Part shown: one piece after another, positions 32,028 through 43,000 of the stretch
Layout of the letters: each line of letters starts with the position of its first letter
Position numbering within the stretch: the first letter of the stretch is position 1
Assembly (NCBI GenBank): GCA_002077065.1
Contig: NAJO01000034.1
Location: 434,001-498,000 of the forward strand
Direction of reading: 5' to 3'
From: Cryoendolithus antarcticus
Taxonomy: Eukaryota; Ascomycota; Dothideomycetes; Cladosporiales; Cladosporiaceae
Length of the DNA: 64,000 nucleotides
Translations under genes and position numbers: made by a program
Notes under the pieces: generated by a model
Told to the model about the DNA's origin: nothing
Seen by the model: only the letters and a program-made list of their open reading frames with translations
Databases searched by the model: none

Positions 32028-33635
32028 ATGCCTTCTGTACTCAGCGCCACTTTCGCTACCACTGCACTCGCCGCGCTCGCCTCTGCGGCTTTTAACCCAC
32101 TTTCCAAAACCAACGTCGCTGTCTACTGGGGCCAAGGTCCATACCAGAACCGACTCCTCACAACCTGCCAGAACCCCTCTGTGGACATCGTCAACGTTGC
32201 ATTCGTCAATGCCTTCCCCGACAACAGCCCTGGCGCGTGGCCAGGAACGAACTTTGGTAACCAGTGTGGTGACCAAACCTACACTCACAATGGAGTCTCT
32301 ACGCTCTTGAAGTCCAATTGCCCCACTATCGGCTCGGACATCATCACCTGCCAGCAGACATACGGGAAGAAAGTGTTGCTCTCACTAGGAGGAGGATACC
32401 CGACCAACTATTACGTTGCGAACGATACGAGCGTGAACAACTTTGCGGACTTTGTCTGGGGTGCTTTTGGCCCAAAGACAGCCGCATGGACGAATGCTGG
32501 CAACCCGCGACCGTTCGGCGATGCTATAGTCGACGGGTTTGACTTCGACATCGAGAGCCAAATGTCCCCCCCTCCAAACGACGTCAACGGCAACGCCATT
32601 ACGGACTATCAGAGCCGCGGCTATGCCACCATGATCAACAGACTGAAAAACTCTCTCTTCGGTCAAGATACATCCAAGAGCTACTACATCTCGGGTGCAC
32701 CGCAGTGCCCTCAGCCAGATGTGCACCTCAGTTCAGTCATCAGCCAGGCGTGGTTCGACTTCCTCTTCGTCCAGTTTTACAACAACCCATCATGTAGTGC
32801 TCGTGCTGCTGTGACGTTCAACGCGAACGACAGCCTGCTCCACTGGACGCAAACGCCGTCGAAGAACTCCGCAGTCAGGATCTACTTCGGCATTCCGGCA
32901 TCCGTCAATGCTTCCCAGACTGCAAGTGACTACATCACGCAATCCGAGGCTTTCGCGATTGTGCAGCGCTTTTCCAAGTTCGACAAATGGGGTGGTATCA
33001 GTTTGTGGGAATCGCAGTACGCGCAGAACAATGTCGCTTGTGGCCAGGACTACACTACCTGGATGAAGAAGATCGTTAATGCTGCTGTTGGCGGGACCTC
33101 TTTGAATACTGACACGAACAATTGCCCAGTCACTTCGACAACGAGCTCGACTGCTCAGCCAACGACGACGAAGTCATCCACCACGACTTCATCCACCACG
33201 ACTTCATCCACCACTACCTCATCCGTCACCACGACCTCATCCTCGTCTAGATCGTCCAGCACTCTTGTCACGACCACAAGGACTTCGTCTACTACCACTT
33301 CGTCCACCGCATGCGCCACACCGACCTTGACCACAGTCACCTTCAACGAACAGAAGTCGACTGTCTATGGAGAGTCTGTCTACATCGTTGGCGATAACGC
33401 CGCGCTCGGAAGCTGGAACACCGCCAATGCTGTACCTCTCAGCGCAGCTGGCTACACGTCCAGCAACCCACAATGGTCCGGCTCAGTGAAGTTGCCGGCT
33501 GGCGCGTCGGTGCAGTACAAGTTCATCAAGATGGGTACTGATGGCAGCATCACGTGGGAGAGTGATCCGAACAGATTGTACACGGTGCCGGGGAACTGCG
33601 CGGGGACTGCGGTGGTGGGGAGTACGTGGAGATAG
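32028..33635 (+). CDS. Secreted GH18 chitinase with C-terminal CBM20
   Basis: Single exon, 535 residues. A signal peptide (M-P-S-V-L-S-A-T-F-A-T-T-A-L-A-A-L-A-S-A) leads into a class III GH18 barrel: V-A-V-Y-W-G-Q-G near residue 30, L-L-S-L-G-G-G-Y, and the catalytic motif D-G-F-D-F-D-I-E with proton donor Glu at about 176. A Thr/Ser-rich linker (about 365-430) follows. The last 100 residues form a CBM20 starch-binding fold (T-V-T-F-N-E, G-S-W-N-T-A-N-A-V-P-L, V-Q-Y-K-F-I-K, I-T-W-E-S-D-P-N-R). It hydrolyses beta-1,4-GlcNAc chains, probably at the wall or outside the cell. A starch-binding module on a chitinase is known but less common than chitin-binding ones. Confidence 0.95.
   Translation: MPSVLSATFATTALAALASAAFNPLSKTNVAVYWGQGPYQNRLLTTCQNPSVDIVNVAFVNAFPDNSPGAWPGTNFGNQCGDQTYTHNGVSTLLKSNCPTIGSDIITCQQTYGKKVLLSLGGGYPTNYYVANDTSVNNFADFVWGAFGPKTAAWTNAGNPRPFGDAIVDGFDFDIESQMSPPPNDVNGNAITDYQSRGYATMINRLKNSLFGQDTSKSYYISGAPQCPQPDVHLSSVISQAWFDFLFVQFYNNPSCSARAAVTFNANDSLLHWTQTPSKNSAVRIYFGIPASVNASQTASDYITQSEAFAIVQRFSKFDKWGGISLWESQYAQNNVACGQDYTTWMKKIVNAAVGGTSLNTDTNNCPVTSTTSSTAQPTTTKSSTTTSSTTTSSTTTSSVTTTSSSSRSSSTLVTTTRTSSTTTSSTACATPTLTTVTFNEQKSTVYGESVYIVGDNAALGSWNTANAVPLSAAGYTSSNPQWSGSVKLPAGASVQYKFIKMGTDGSITWESDPNRLYTVPGNCAGTAVVGSTWR
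33174..33236 (+). repeat. 15-nt tandem repeat in chitinase linker
   Basis: Units of tcatccaccacgact (two exact copies, then two degenerate ones, the last with 3 extra bases) encode S-S-T-T-T. They build the O-glycosylatable linker between GH18 and CBM20. Such tracts vary in length among strains. Confidence 0.8.
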
Positions 33636-34332
33636 TGTCCTGGGGCAGGAATAGCGTCAGTGTGTATACCAAAAAGCCAACGGCACTTGCCTAATAATCA
33701 ATGTTCAATTTTGACGTCTATCCGAGATCTTTCTTCCGTCCAGTGGTGTAGTGCCTGACTCGATCGAGTGGCGAGATGCAAGTCAAGTGACAGATCGTTG
33801 TTCCTGTACTTGTAATTCCGGGTAATCTGCCTCGACCATGAATTCGGAACAGCGGTCTCCGTGTTCAGTCCTCGCTTGGCACACGGTGTTTCAGGATCAC
33901 CATTCGGTCTGGACTTTGGACATTGACTTCAACATCAATACTCGAAACACACTCGCCAACGACCATCATTCACTACGCGTCTGAGCAGCGGATGGCTGGG
34001 TGTAATCACATCATGCTGCAGCACACCACGAATGCTGCGTGCCAGTACAGGACTATTGCGATCACTCAGTACACGCGAGTCCACGTCTTCCGCTACCAAC
34101 TTCATATAGATGAACGTCTCTGCGGTCCGTGGAGCTTGAGTGAAACAGTCTACGGTAGCACGGAGTCGGCAGTCACCTCTCGCCACGAGAAGCCTTAATG
34201 TAAGTCAATTCTTATACATGTTCATCTGCCCTTGGCATACTTCCTGCTCCCCCCGTTGTCGCTCTCTTGTCTCACTTTCCTATACATCTCATTCAACCCT
34301 ACGTGCCGGTCACGTCGTCAACATCGCCAATC
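33636..34332. other. Intergenic region between two secreted-enzyme genes
   Basis: About 700 bases; short frames only. The last 120 bases are pyrimidine-rich, consistent with a leader for the esterase. Confidence 0.5.
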
Positions 34333-35752
34333 ATGGCACGCTTCACTACCCTCGTTTCGCTGCTCGCAGCCGCATCCACCTTCTTCACCGGCAGCAATGC
34401 CGCCGCCATCGAGAAGCGCGCATCCCTCACGCAAGTCACTGGCTTTTCGAGCTCGAACCCGAGCAACACGAAAATGTACATCTACGTGCCGGCCAAGCTT
34501 GCTACTAAGCCTGCGGTTATCGTCGCGATCCACTTCTGCACTGGTACTGCGCAGGCCTACTACTCGCAGACTCCGTATGCTGGGTATGCGGACAAGTACG
34601 GGTTGATCGTCATCTTCCCCGAGTCGCCTTACTCTGGTACTTGCTGGGATGTCAGCTCGACCAACGCGCTCAAGCATGATGGGTCGGGCAGCGATAGCAA
34701 GGCTATTGCGGACATGGTCACGTACACGCTTTCCAAGTACAGCGGAGATGCTAGCAAGGTCTTCGTGACCGGGAGCTCGTCCGGCGCTATGATGACTGTG
34801 AGTGATGTCTTGAGGTCATGAAGGTGAACGACGCTTACACCAGGCGCAGAACGTCATGGCTGCCACCTACCCCGAGCTCTTCGCCGCTGCGACTGCGTAC
34901 TCAGGTGTCCCAGCTGGCTGCTTCGCTTCGTCCAGCGGCGCAGCTGATGCGTGGAACAGCCAGTGCGCCCAAGGCCAGTCGATCAAATCTGCCGCGCAGT
35001 GGACCACGATCGTGCAGAACATGTACCAAGGCTATTCTGGCGCTCGTCCTCGCTTCCAGGTCAAGCACGGCAGCATTGACTCGGTATGGGTGTAGACTTT
35101 TGAGGTGTCCATACTTTCTACTAACACTCACTAGACTCTCCTCCCGCAGAACTACAACGAAACTGTCAAGGAGTGGACTGGTGTCTTCGGCTACAACGCT
35201 GCCACCCCCGCTAAGCGCCAATTCAACTTTCCCAAGTCTGGCTACACAACGGATTCCTGGGGCATCGACTCGGCGAATCCGCTCGGCAAAGTTCAGGGCG
35301 TGGTATGTAGGCAGGCTGAGCTCATGTGGAGCATCGTTAACGTGACTATAGTACGCTGTCAACGTTGGCCACACCGTTCCCGTCGATGGCGACCAGGACT
35401 TGCAGTGGTTCCAGCTCGGTCCCTACGCTACTACTGGCAGCGCGACCACGACCAAAGCCGCTTCATCCACTGTCGCCGCAACCTCTGCCACTCGCGTCGC
35501 TACTTCCGCCCCTGCAACCACGACAAAGGTAGCTACGACGACTTCCGCAGCTGCAACGACTTCTGCTGCTTCAGGTGGTTCCGGAGCTTCGCAATGGTGA
35601 GCATGACTCCCCTGTATATTTTCGTTTCTCATGTTCAGCGCTGACTAGTGCGTAGGTCACAGTGTGGTGGAATAAGCTGGACGGGTGCGACATCTTGCGC
35701 GTCACCCTATAAGTGCGTAGTGGTGAACCCGTACTACTCGCAATGTCAGTAG
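34333..35752 (+). CDS. Secreted CE1 esterase (acetylxylan/feruloyl type) with CBM1
   Basis: Five exons: 34333-34797, 34850-35083, 35135-35302, 35352-35596 and 35656-35752; 402 residues. A signal peptide and a K-R dibasic site (I-E-K-R) precede the catalytic domain. Family motifs: [29 protein letters not shown], nucleophile G-S-S-S-G (Ser 149), and V-G-H-T-V-P-V with the catalytic His. A Ala/Thr/Ser linker ends in a fungal cellulose-binding CBM1 ([21 protein letters not shown]). Such enzymes remove acetyl or feruloyl groups from xylan. Acceptor of exon 2 may be 6 nt upstream (adds Ala-Gln). Confidence 0.93.
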
Positions 35753-35923
35753 ATATAGGTAGTGAGCAGTTGGCTAAGGGTGAGGGAGAGGGGATATGTA
35801 TCTTGGACAATAGGAGGTCTGATAGTCATGGGTATTTGCAATTTAGGATCTGCCCAAAAGCCCTGCGCCACGGTCAATCGCTTATGCTGTCGGCAAATTG
35901 TGCTATCTACGCGCAGCGACGCC

Positions 35924-38900
35924 TCACAGCTGCATCGTTTTCTCGCCAGTAAGCGCAATGCTCATTACAGTCTTGCTCTGTGCGACATTGCTCTTTGCTC
36001 CACCCGTCGAAATCCCTCCAAGCACCACAAGACTCTCGATGACAACCCCAGAATCGTACCCGAATGTGCCGGTCATTTTGAACGTTCCCCTCTTGTACGA
36101 GAAGTGGATCATGCTCGTCTTTGGCTGCTCAACACTGACGCCATCATCGAGGTACAGGTCTCCACTCGCGCTTCCCTGGGCGTCAGGTGCGATGATGAGC
36201 TGGAAGTTCTGCTTGCGTAGCTCGGTAGTGGTATTTGCAGAGTTGGCGCGCTGGGCGATGATGGAGCCGCCCTTATAGTAGAGCGGAATGCTGGTGTATG
36301 CGACGTCGGTCAGGGTCATCTCGGCTCCTGCACCTTGTACAGGAGCATGGGTGTAGAAGTCGTAGAAGAGGTCTTTGGGGAGGTAAACGGTAGTGGTCGT
36401 GCTGTTCTCGTTGATCACTGGTGCGACGAGGAGACCGGGTCCATAGAAGTACTGGTACTGGAGGGCGTTTGTGTTGGGGTCGTTGGGGTAGTGGAAGAAC
36501 ATGGGCTGGACCAATGGCGTACCAGCCTGGTTCTGAGCGTACATCGCGGTGTAGATGTAGTCGAGCAGACGGTAGCGAATATCGATCGCCACCTTGGCGG
36601 CGGCGGCAGCAGTCGGGTAGCGATAGAACTCATGGGGTGGCGATCCCTGCTCACCGTGGTTGCGGTAGAAGGGCGAGAAGGCGCCGAGAGTGGCCCAACG
36701 AGCACAAAGCAGGTCGTTAGAGCCGCCAGCATAGCCGCAGACATCACTTCCAGCAAAGGGTACTTGGTAGAGACTGCCGAATTGCAGTATACCGGAAACG
36801 GAGATTAGGTAGTGAACCCAATCGGCACCATTGTCTCCAAGCCAGTGTCCGACTTGCCGTCCAGAGCCAGCGAAGGTTGATCGTGTGATGATCATTGGGC
36901 GGAGCGAAGGCCTGCGGGCCAGCATAGCCAAGCGCGAAGCCTCGGACATCATGGCACCGTACAGATTGTGGGTATCGTACTCGACATATCCACCGTAGTG
37001 CACGAGATCGGTGTTCAGCGTCTTGTTACTGATGCTACCGGCTTCATTGTTGATGGTATACGGAGGATTAATGAGATCGCGGCCAGGTAGTCCGAGTGCT
37101 GATCCAGCTGCTTGGCGCTTCTCGATCTTGCTCGGGTGCGCAGTGAAGACCTCTCGCTTCTTCAACTTCGACTGTGGTGGCGAGACAGTGGTGATGGTAT
37201 CGTGCGTAGCAGACGTGCTGTTGCATCCTCCAGTGCTGACTGTCCGGTTGGTGGCCTCGTAGATGTAGCTGCCGTCTGGCTCGGTCCGGATGTACTGGTA
37301 GCTGAAGTTGCCATTGGCCGGAAGGTCGATGGTCGCACTCCAGATCGGGTACGTCTGGCCGTTGGTGTTCACGGCAGCAGCACCATCTGGGCTACCGCTT
37401 CCTAGGGTGATCGCATTGCCAAGAACTGCGATGTTCTCACCCTGGAATGTGCTTGCGTTGACATTGAAGGTCACGGTCGCGTGGCATGTGGGCTGGAAGC
37501 CTGCAGGAAATCCTGCAATGGATCGAGGACTTCCAAGGCGGACAGGAGGTGGACGAGGCGGGTCGCCAAGAGTCTTTGCCTCCAGCTCTGGGTTGAGGCA
37601 AGGGTAGCTGCAGAAGTTGGATGCCTCGTTCCTGCGCATTTGTCAGCGCAGATTTACAGCAGGTATCACCTGGATTGCGAAGTGCACTCACATATCGATC
37701 CACAGCGCATCGATGTCAACACCATCGGTCGGGCTGAAGAACGAGGCGAACTCGTTATCCCAGTATGTCTGAGTGCTCGGTTTGAACCAATCCGGGAACG
37801 CGGTAACACCAGGCCACACGACACCTTTATACACCGACCCGTTGAATGTCTTCAGGAACGAATCAACGCCGTTGTTGAATGCAGGATAGTCCTGATACGC
37901 GACCGCAGGATCGACCATGACGATATAGTGTTGCTGGCGCGAGTGTAGTACATCCACGAGGTCCCGTACGAGCTGGAGTGGGAAGCGAGCCGGGTCGAGA
38001 GTGAACACTCGGCGAAGGTACATGTAGTCGATGTCTGTGTAGCCTGTCAATGGATGTAATCTGCCAGCTATGCTGATGGTCACTCACCTGTCCACATGGT
38101 CTCTAGCGGGATTCCCGCGCTTGAGTAATTCGCCACCACCTCTGCAACCTCGTATATATCTTGCATTCCGTATCGACATTGGCTGGGATCGAGTCAGTGA
38201 TCCGTTCGAACATCGCACGCCACTAGAGGGAGACAGACTGGAAGCCAAAGCCCCAGTACGGCATAAGCGCACTCTTGCCTACAACCTCGGAGTACTGCTG
38301 CGCAACCTGGACAGGCGTCGGCCCGGATAGAAAGTACAAGTCAAGTACGCCTCCCAGAGTGTTGTACTCGAGGTGCTGACCGCCAGCTGTGTCAATTTTG
38401 ATGTCCATGCCATTAGAGTTGAGCAGGAACACGCCGTGAGTGGCGTTCTGTCTGTGATCGTAATACACCGGGTGGTCGCCGTAGAGGTTGGTCCCTTCAG
38501 GCACCAAGTACGCATCACGGTTCCAGATCGTGCGAGTGTACTTTGTTGTGTTGAGTTGGCTGTGGTCCGCATCAGTATTCGTATGCGCTTACTCACTACT
38601 TGCAGAACTCACAAGGGATCCGTGTGCTCTCCCAAACCGTACAGATTCGGAGCAGTAGGCAGCTTTGTCCGCAGCCGCACATACTGACTCTCGAAGACAA
38701 GCTGTGCCGCAGAAGTATCGAAGAGCACCTCGCCTGTCTTCCGCCGGACGACAGAGAAGCTGAACGGGTTGTCGACATGTTTGAACTGGAGATCGCTCTG
38801 CCCATAGACTTTGCCCAGTGTGGGGCGCGTGAAGACCGAATCCGGGACTTGGTATACCTGGTTTGCGGCATCCTTGATTATAACATGCAAGCGTTGGTCT

Positions 38901-39184
38901 TTGTATGGGTCAATATTGAAGGCATTGGGCTAGCAGTAGTACTACTCACTGCTTTGATACTCCACCGTCAAACTCAGATCAGTCATGTCAGCTCCATAGA
39001 CATTGCACGCAGTACCGGCGAGCGACAAAGACGCAATAAGTCCGCTGTTGGTCGTCTTGACATTGCTAGCTTTGTACCCCGGACATGCGTCGAGTGTGCC
39101 ATTTGCAGCTCGGGGTATGACATCCGCAGCGACAGATGCCACAAGCAGTACGCTCGCACGAAGCAAGCTTTTCACGATTGCCAT
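35924..39184 (-). CDS. Secreted GH31 alpha-glucosidase with internal CBM20-like insert
   Basis: Six exons on the reverse strand: 39184-38950, 38898-38613, 38559-38239, 38182-38088, 38034-37692 and 37631-35924; 995 residues in consistent phase. After a signal peptide it has [29 protein letters not shown], nucleophile W-I-D-M-N-E-A-S-N-F (Asp about 426) and acid/base [10 protein letters not shown]. Between these sits a CBM20-like starch-binding domain, residues about 475-565 ([18 protein letters not shown]). A linker with two dibasic sites (K-K-R and E-K-R) follows. Cleaves alpha-glucosyl ends of maltose, starch or similar. Divergent from REV3. Confidence 0.94.
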
Positions 39185-40080
39185 AGTGAAGAGTATGGCT
39201 GTACAGGAAGGCAAGAAGAGCGGAGGGATGTAGAACAACTATATCATACCTAGTCCTTTGCAGGGTGGATTCATGCGAATCACATGCAACGCTACAGACG
39301 GTCTCCGCAAGGGGAGTGGACACACACGCAGGATGCTAGCATCTCGAAACTAGCAGGTGACCGTTCAGGGCACCCGAGCGCAAGGTTGGACCGCGATGAG
39401 ATGATGTCGTTGTGCGTGCAGACGCTTGTACGCCTTGACTCGAGCAAGGTAGATCGCCATGACGGGATTGGCGCGGGGTATGGCCGAGTTCCTGAAGCTT
39501 ATGCGTGACGCTGTCGCCGCAAAGTGAGGAGAAAGTGGAGGAGGTGCAGGTAAGAAAGTGGAGGAGGCAGGGTGACTAGGCGCTTGCGCTGAACCCCATC
39601 GTGACCAGTGGAGCTTGTTGTGCTGCTACTTGCGGTCCGAAGTGTGCTTATCCACACAAGAGTCTACAGTGAGCTGTACTTCCGTTCGCCAGTCGTGTCG
39701 CCCGTGCCTCACGGCTATGGCTCCTTCTCACCGCACGGGTGCGACGAGTAGATGGAACGACAGTCTTACGATGTCCTGAATATTCCAATGTTGTAGTAGT
39801 GAGTTTGCAGGCGGCTGGGTGCAGAATGGCTGTGAAACAGAAGGAGGGCGTGCAACGATCGAAGTGTCTCGGCACGGAAGTAATGCCGGCTGCCGACGGG
39901 TTACCCATCCAGCTCTCGACCTCACGCGCCCCCACGACGCGCTGTAAACATGAGCACACGTCCAACCTGACGGTGGCAATGTGGCGATCGCAGTAAGACG
40001 AAGGTCCTGGTGTGAGCTACCCATCTGATCTGCACATGCCCAGTCTGCGGCGATGACACTGATCCTGCCGTACCACGACC
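39185..40080. other. Divergent intergenic region GH31/REV3
   Basis: About 900 bases; no supportable gene. Contains promoters for both flanking genes. Confidence 0.5.
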
Positions 40081-43000
40081 ATGGCTAAAGTGGCGGACGT
40101 GTTTCGCGTCAGGCTCAATTGCCTCGACCACTATCAGAATACTCCAGGACCACTTGATCCGCAACTATGGGGCCCAAACAGCATGTCTGCCTCCCAGCGA
40201 GGTGCGCTGCCATAAGTTCCCGTTATTCGACTGTTCGGCGCAACCGAGACTGGCCAGAAGGTGTGCATGCACATTCATGGAGCGATGCCGTACCTGTATG
40301 TCCCGTATACAGAGTCTCTGGAAGCTAGCCATGTCGAAGCATACATTACGACGATGCGCCATTCGATCGACCATGCAATGGCACTTTCGTATCGTCGCAA
40401 TCCGTATGATACACTCCGGAACACTTCATTCGTGGCGCACATCTCGTTGGTCAAAGGCGTGCCTTTCTTTGGGTATAACGTAGGGTATCATACATATCTT
40501 AAGATTTATCTACTCAATCCGATGCATATGACCCGCTTTGCCGACCTGCTGCAACAAGGCGCGATACTGAAGAGGCACTTCCAGCCACACGAAGCTCATC
40601 TGCAGTACTTGCTCCAATGGATGTGCGACTTCAATCTTTACGGATGTGCATACATTGAGACAACGAGGCCGTACTTCCGAGCTCCTATACCTGCATGGGA
40701 GGAGATAGATGACTTGACGCATCTCTGGCATGATCGGTCCATCAAAGAGTCGCAGCTGCTGGAGGAAGTCCACTTCCCGCGCCAGAGTCACTGCCAGCTC
40801 GAGGTCGACATCCGTGTGGAGGACATACTCAACAGGCACGAGATCAAGACTCGATCCCTGCATCACAGTTTTGTGGAGCGACTCAGCTCGCTCGATGAAC
40901 TGCCGCCCGACGAGAAGCTGGTTCATTCTATGGCCGGTTTGTGGCGGGACGAAACAAGACGCCGGAAGCTCCGCATGGGCATCACAGACCCTTCGTCCTC
41001 GCCATTCCCGGCGGAGGTGCTTGTCAGCATGAGCGCAGATCCGCGAAACGACAACAAGGGTGGCTGGATCCATGAGGACGAGTTCAGAGAAGCGATCGAG
41101 GAGCTCGCGCAGCAGGAGCGCAAGGCCAGAGGCGGAGGCAATATCACATTTGAAAGCTTCGGATCGCAGCAGAAAGGGTCTGCAGCTGATGTGCAGACGG
41201 TTCTGGAAAGCGTGGTCGACCTGTTTGATGAGTCATTGAGACGAGACTGGGCCGTGAATGCTCAGACGCAAGCTCACCAGCAGCGAAGCACTCAGGCGGA
41301 CGTGCAGCAAGGTGTCATAATCGAGCCACTCGTTGACATGGGCAGTATAGCTCAAGTCGCCGAGGAAGACGAATACGGCAGCGATGAGGAGATCGCCAAG
41401 GTCATTGCGCTCACGCAACGTCAGAAGGCGAGTATTCTGAAAAGGCCGAGTGGGAATGGGGGTATCAAAGCTGCCGGAGATGAGATGGGCGACGATAGCG
41501 ATGCGACGCATGCAGAGGACTCTGTCTCCAACCCCGCGACTCCCCATCGTTACAACGGCATTCGAAAACGGCCAGCTATCAACGGCGTACATTCCCCATC
41601 AAAACGGCAGAAAGTTGAGGGTGCCGATGACAGCGGAGTAGCGCGAAGGGTTGCCTTCCGAGTGCGTGACGTGAAGTCTCAGCAGGCAGAGCTTACTGAT
41701 GGAGTAAGCGACATTCTTCCGAAGGTAACACGCAAGCCTGTATTCCTCCCGCCATCCGGACAGGCCCCGCGCTCTTCTCAACACTCATCGCAAGGCTCGC
41801 ACTCCTCACAACAGAACAGGCTCGACTTTCCTCAGGTCAAGGACCCATTCAATCCAGCAACTCAGTTTAGGTTGAGTCAACGTGGGAAGAAGCCATTGCC
41901 AGCTGAAAACCTTCTGAAGACTGTGCCATCGAAGGGTCCCGAAAGTGTAGCAAGTCAGGCATTTCAAGCGCCGGCAGTGTCCGACCTTACACCTGGCACG
42001 GATTCGATAAGACGTAAGCTTCCACAAAGTCTCGCAAATTCTTACGCGACATCCTTTCCGCCGCTGGATGACGCTGATGTATTCGTCTTCGGCGCGATGC
42101 CGCTTCCAGTGGACGAAGTACAGAGCAGTGTTTCGCCAGCGGTAATCTACCAAGATGCATACTACAGCAACGAGCTTGACGTGCCGGAGCGTGCGCGTGA
42201 GTACGCTGGCAAAGAGTTCCGCTTGGATAGCACCACGCTGCCGTACCTGCCAGAGTTCGACGCTAGCGGGAGGGTTGCGGCGACCAAGACAGTCATTACG
42301 GAAAAGCCGAAGCAGGATCTTCTTGCTCAGCGGCGTGGCAGGCAATGTGGTCTTCGCCATTGGGAGATCATCACCGCCCCTCCTTCATGGCACGAAGTGC
42401 AGGCGTGGAGTAACAGTAATGTCGTAAAGAAGGAGACTGACCTCGACGATCTCGATAACGACGGCCCACCCAGCAGCTCTCAGATCAAGCGGAAGAATCG
42501 CCCGGCCGCTGAGCTCTCGCAAATTGACGGTCCAACGCAAAAGAATCGACATGGCGCCAAGTACTCACAGCGCAAGGCTAGCACTAGCGTGCAGCATGAG
42601 ACAGGCTACATGTCCACCATGGCTTTGGAAGTGCACGTCAACAGCCGCGCTGATCTTGCGCCCGATCCAGAGCGCGACGAGATCAGCATGGTGGTATGGA
42701 GCATTGCTGATGAGCAAATGGAGGACGAGTCGAAATTGGGCATATTGCTGGTAGCCAAACCTGGGGACGACAGCATAGCAGACCGAGTCCGCAGTGTGGT
42801 TGGTGCATCTGTGCAGGTGGACGAAGAGGACGACGAGCTGAACTTGTTGAACCGCATGGTCGACATCGTACGTCTCCATGACCCGGACATATTGACCGGG
42901 TACGAAGTCCACAACAGCAGCTGGGGCTACCTCATCGAGCGTGCGAGGCTGCAGTACGAATTCAGTCTGCCGGATGAGTTCTCCCGCATGAAAGCGCAGA

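Noticed and set aside
33155..33346. Val/Asp-rich antisense frame across the chitinase linker
   Set aside because: Product of the Thr/Ser microsatellite read backwards.
36515..36525. Extra copy of the TGGCGTACCAG repeat
   Set aside because: It lies in conserved GH31 coding sequence and lacks the second arm; chance match.
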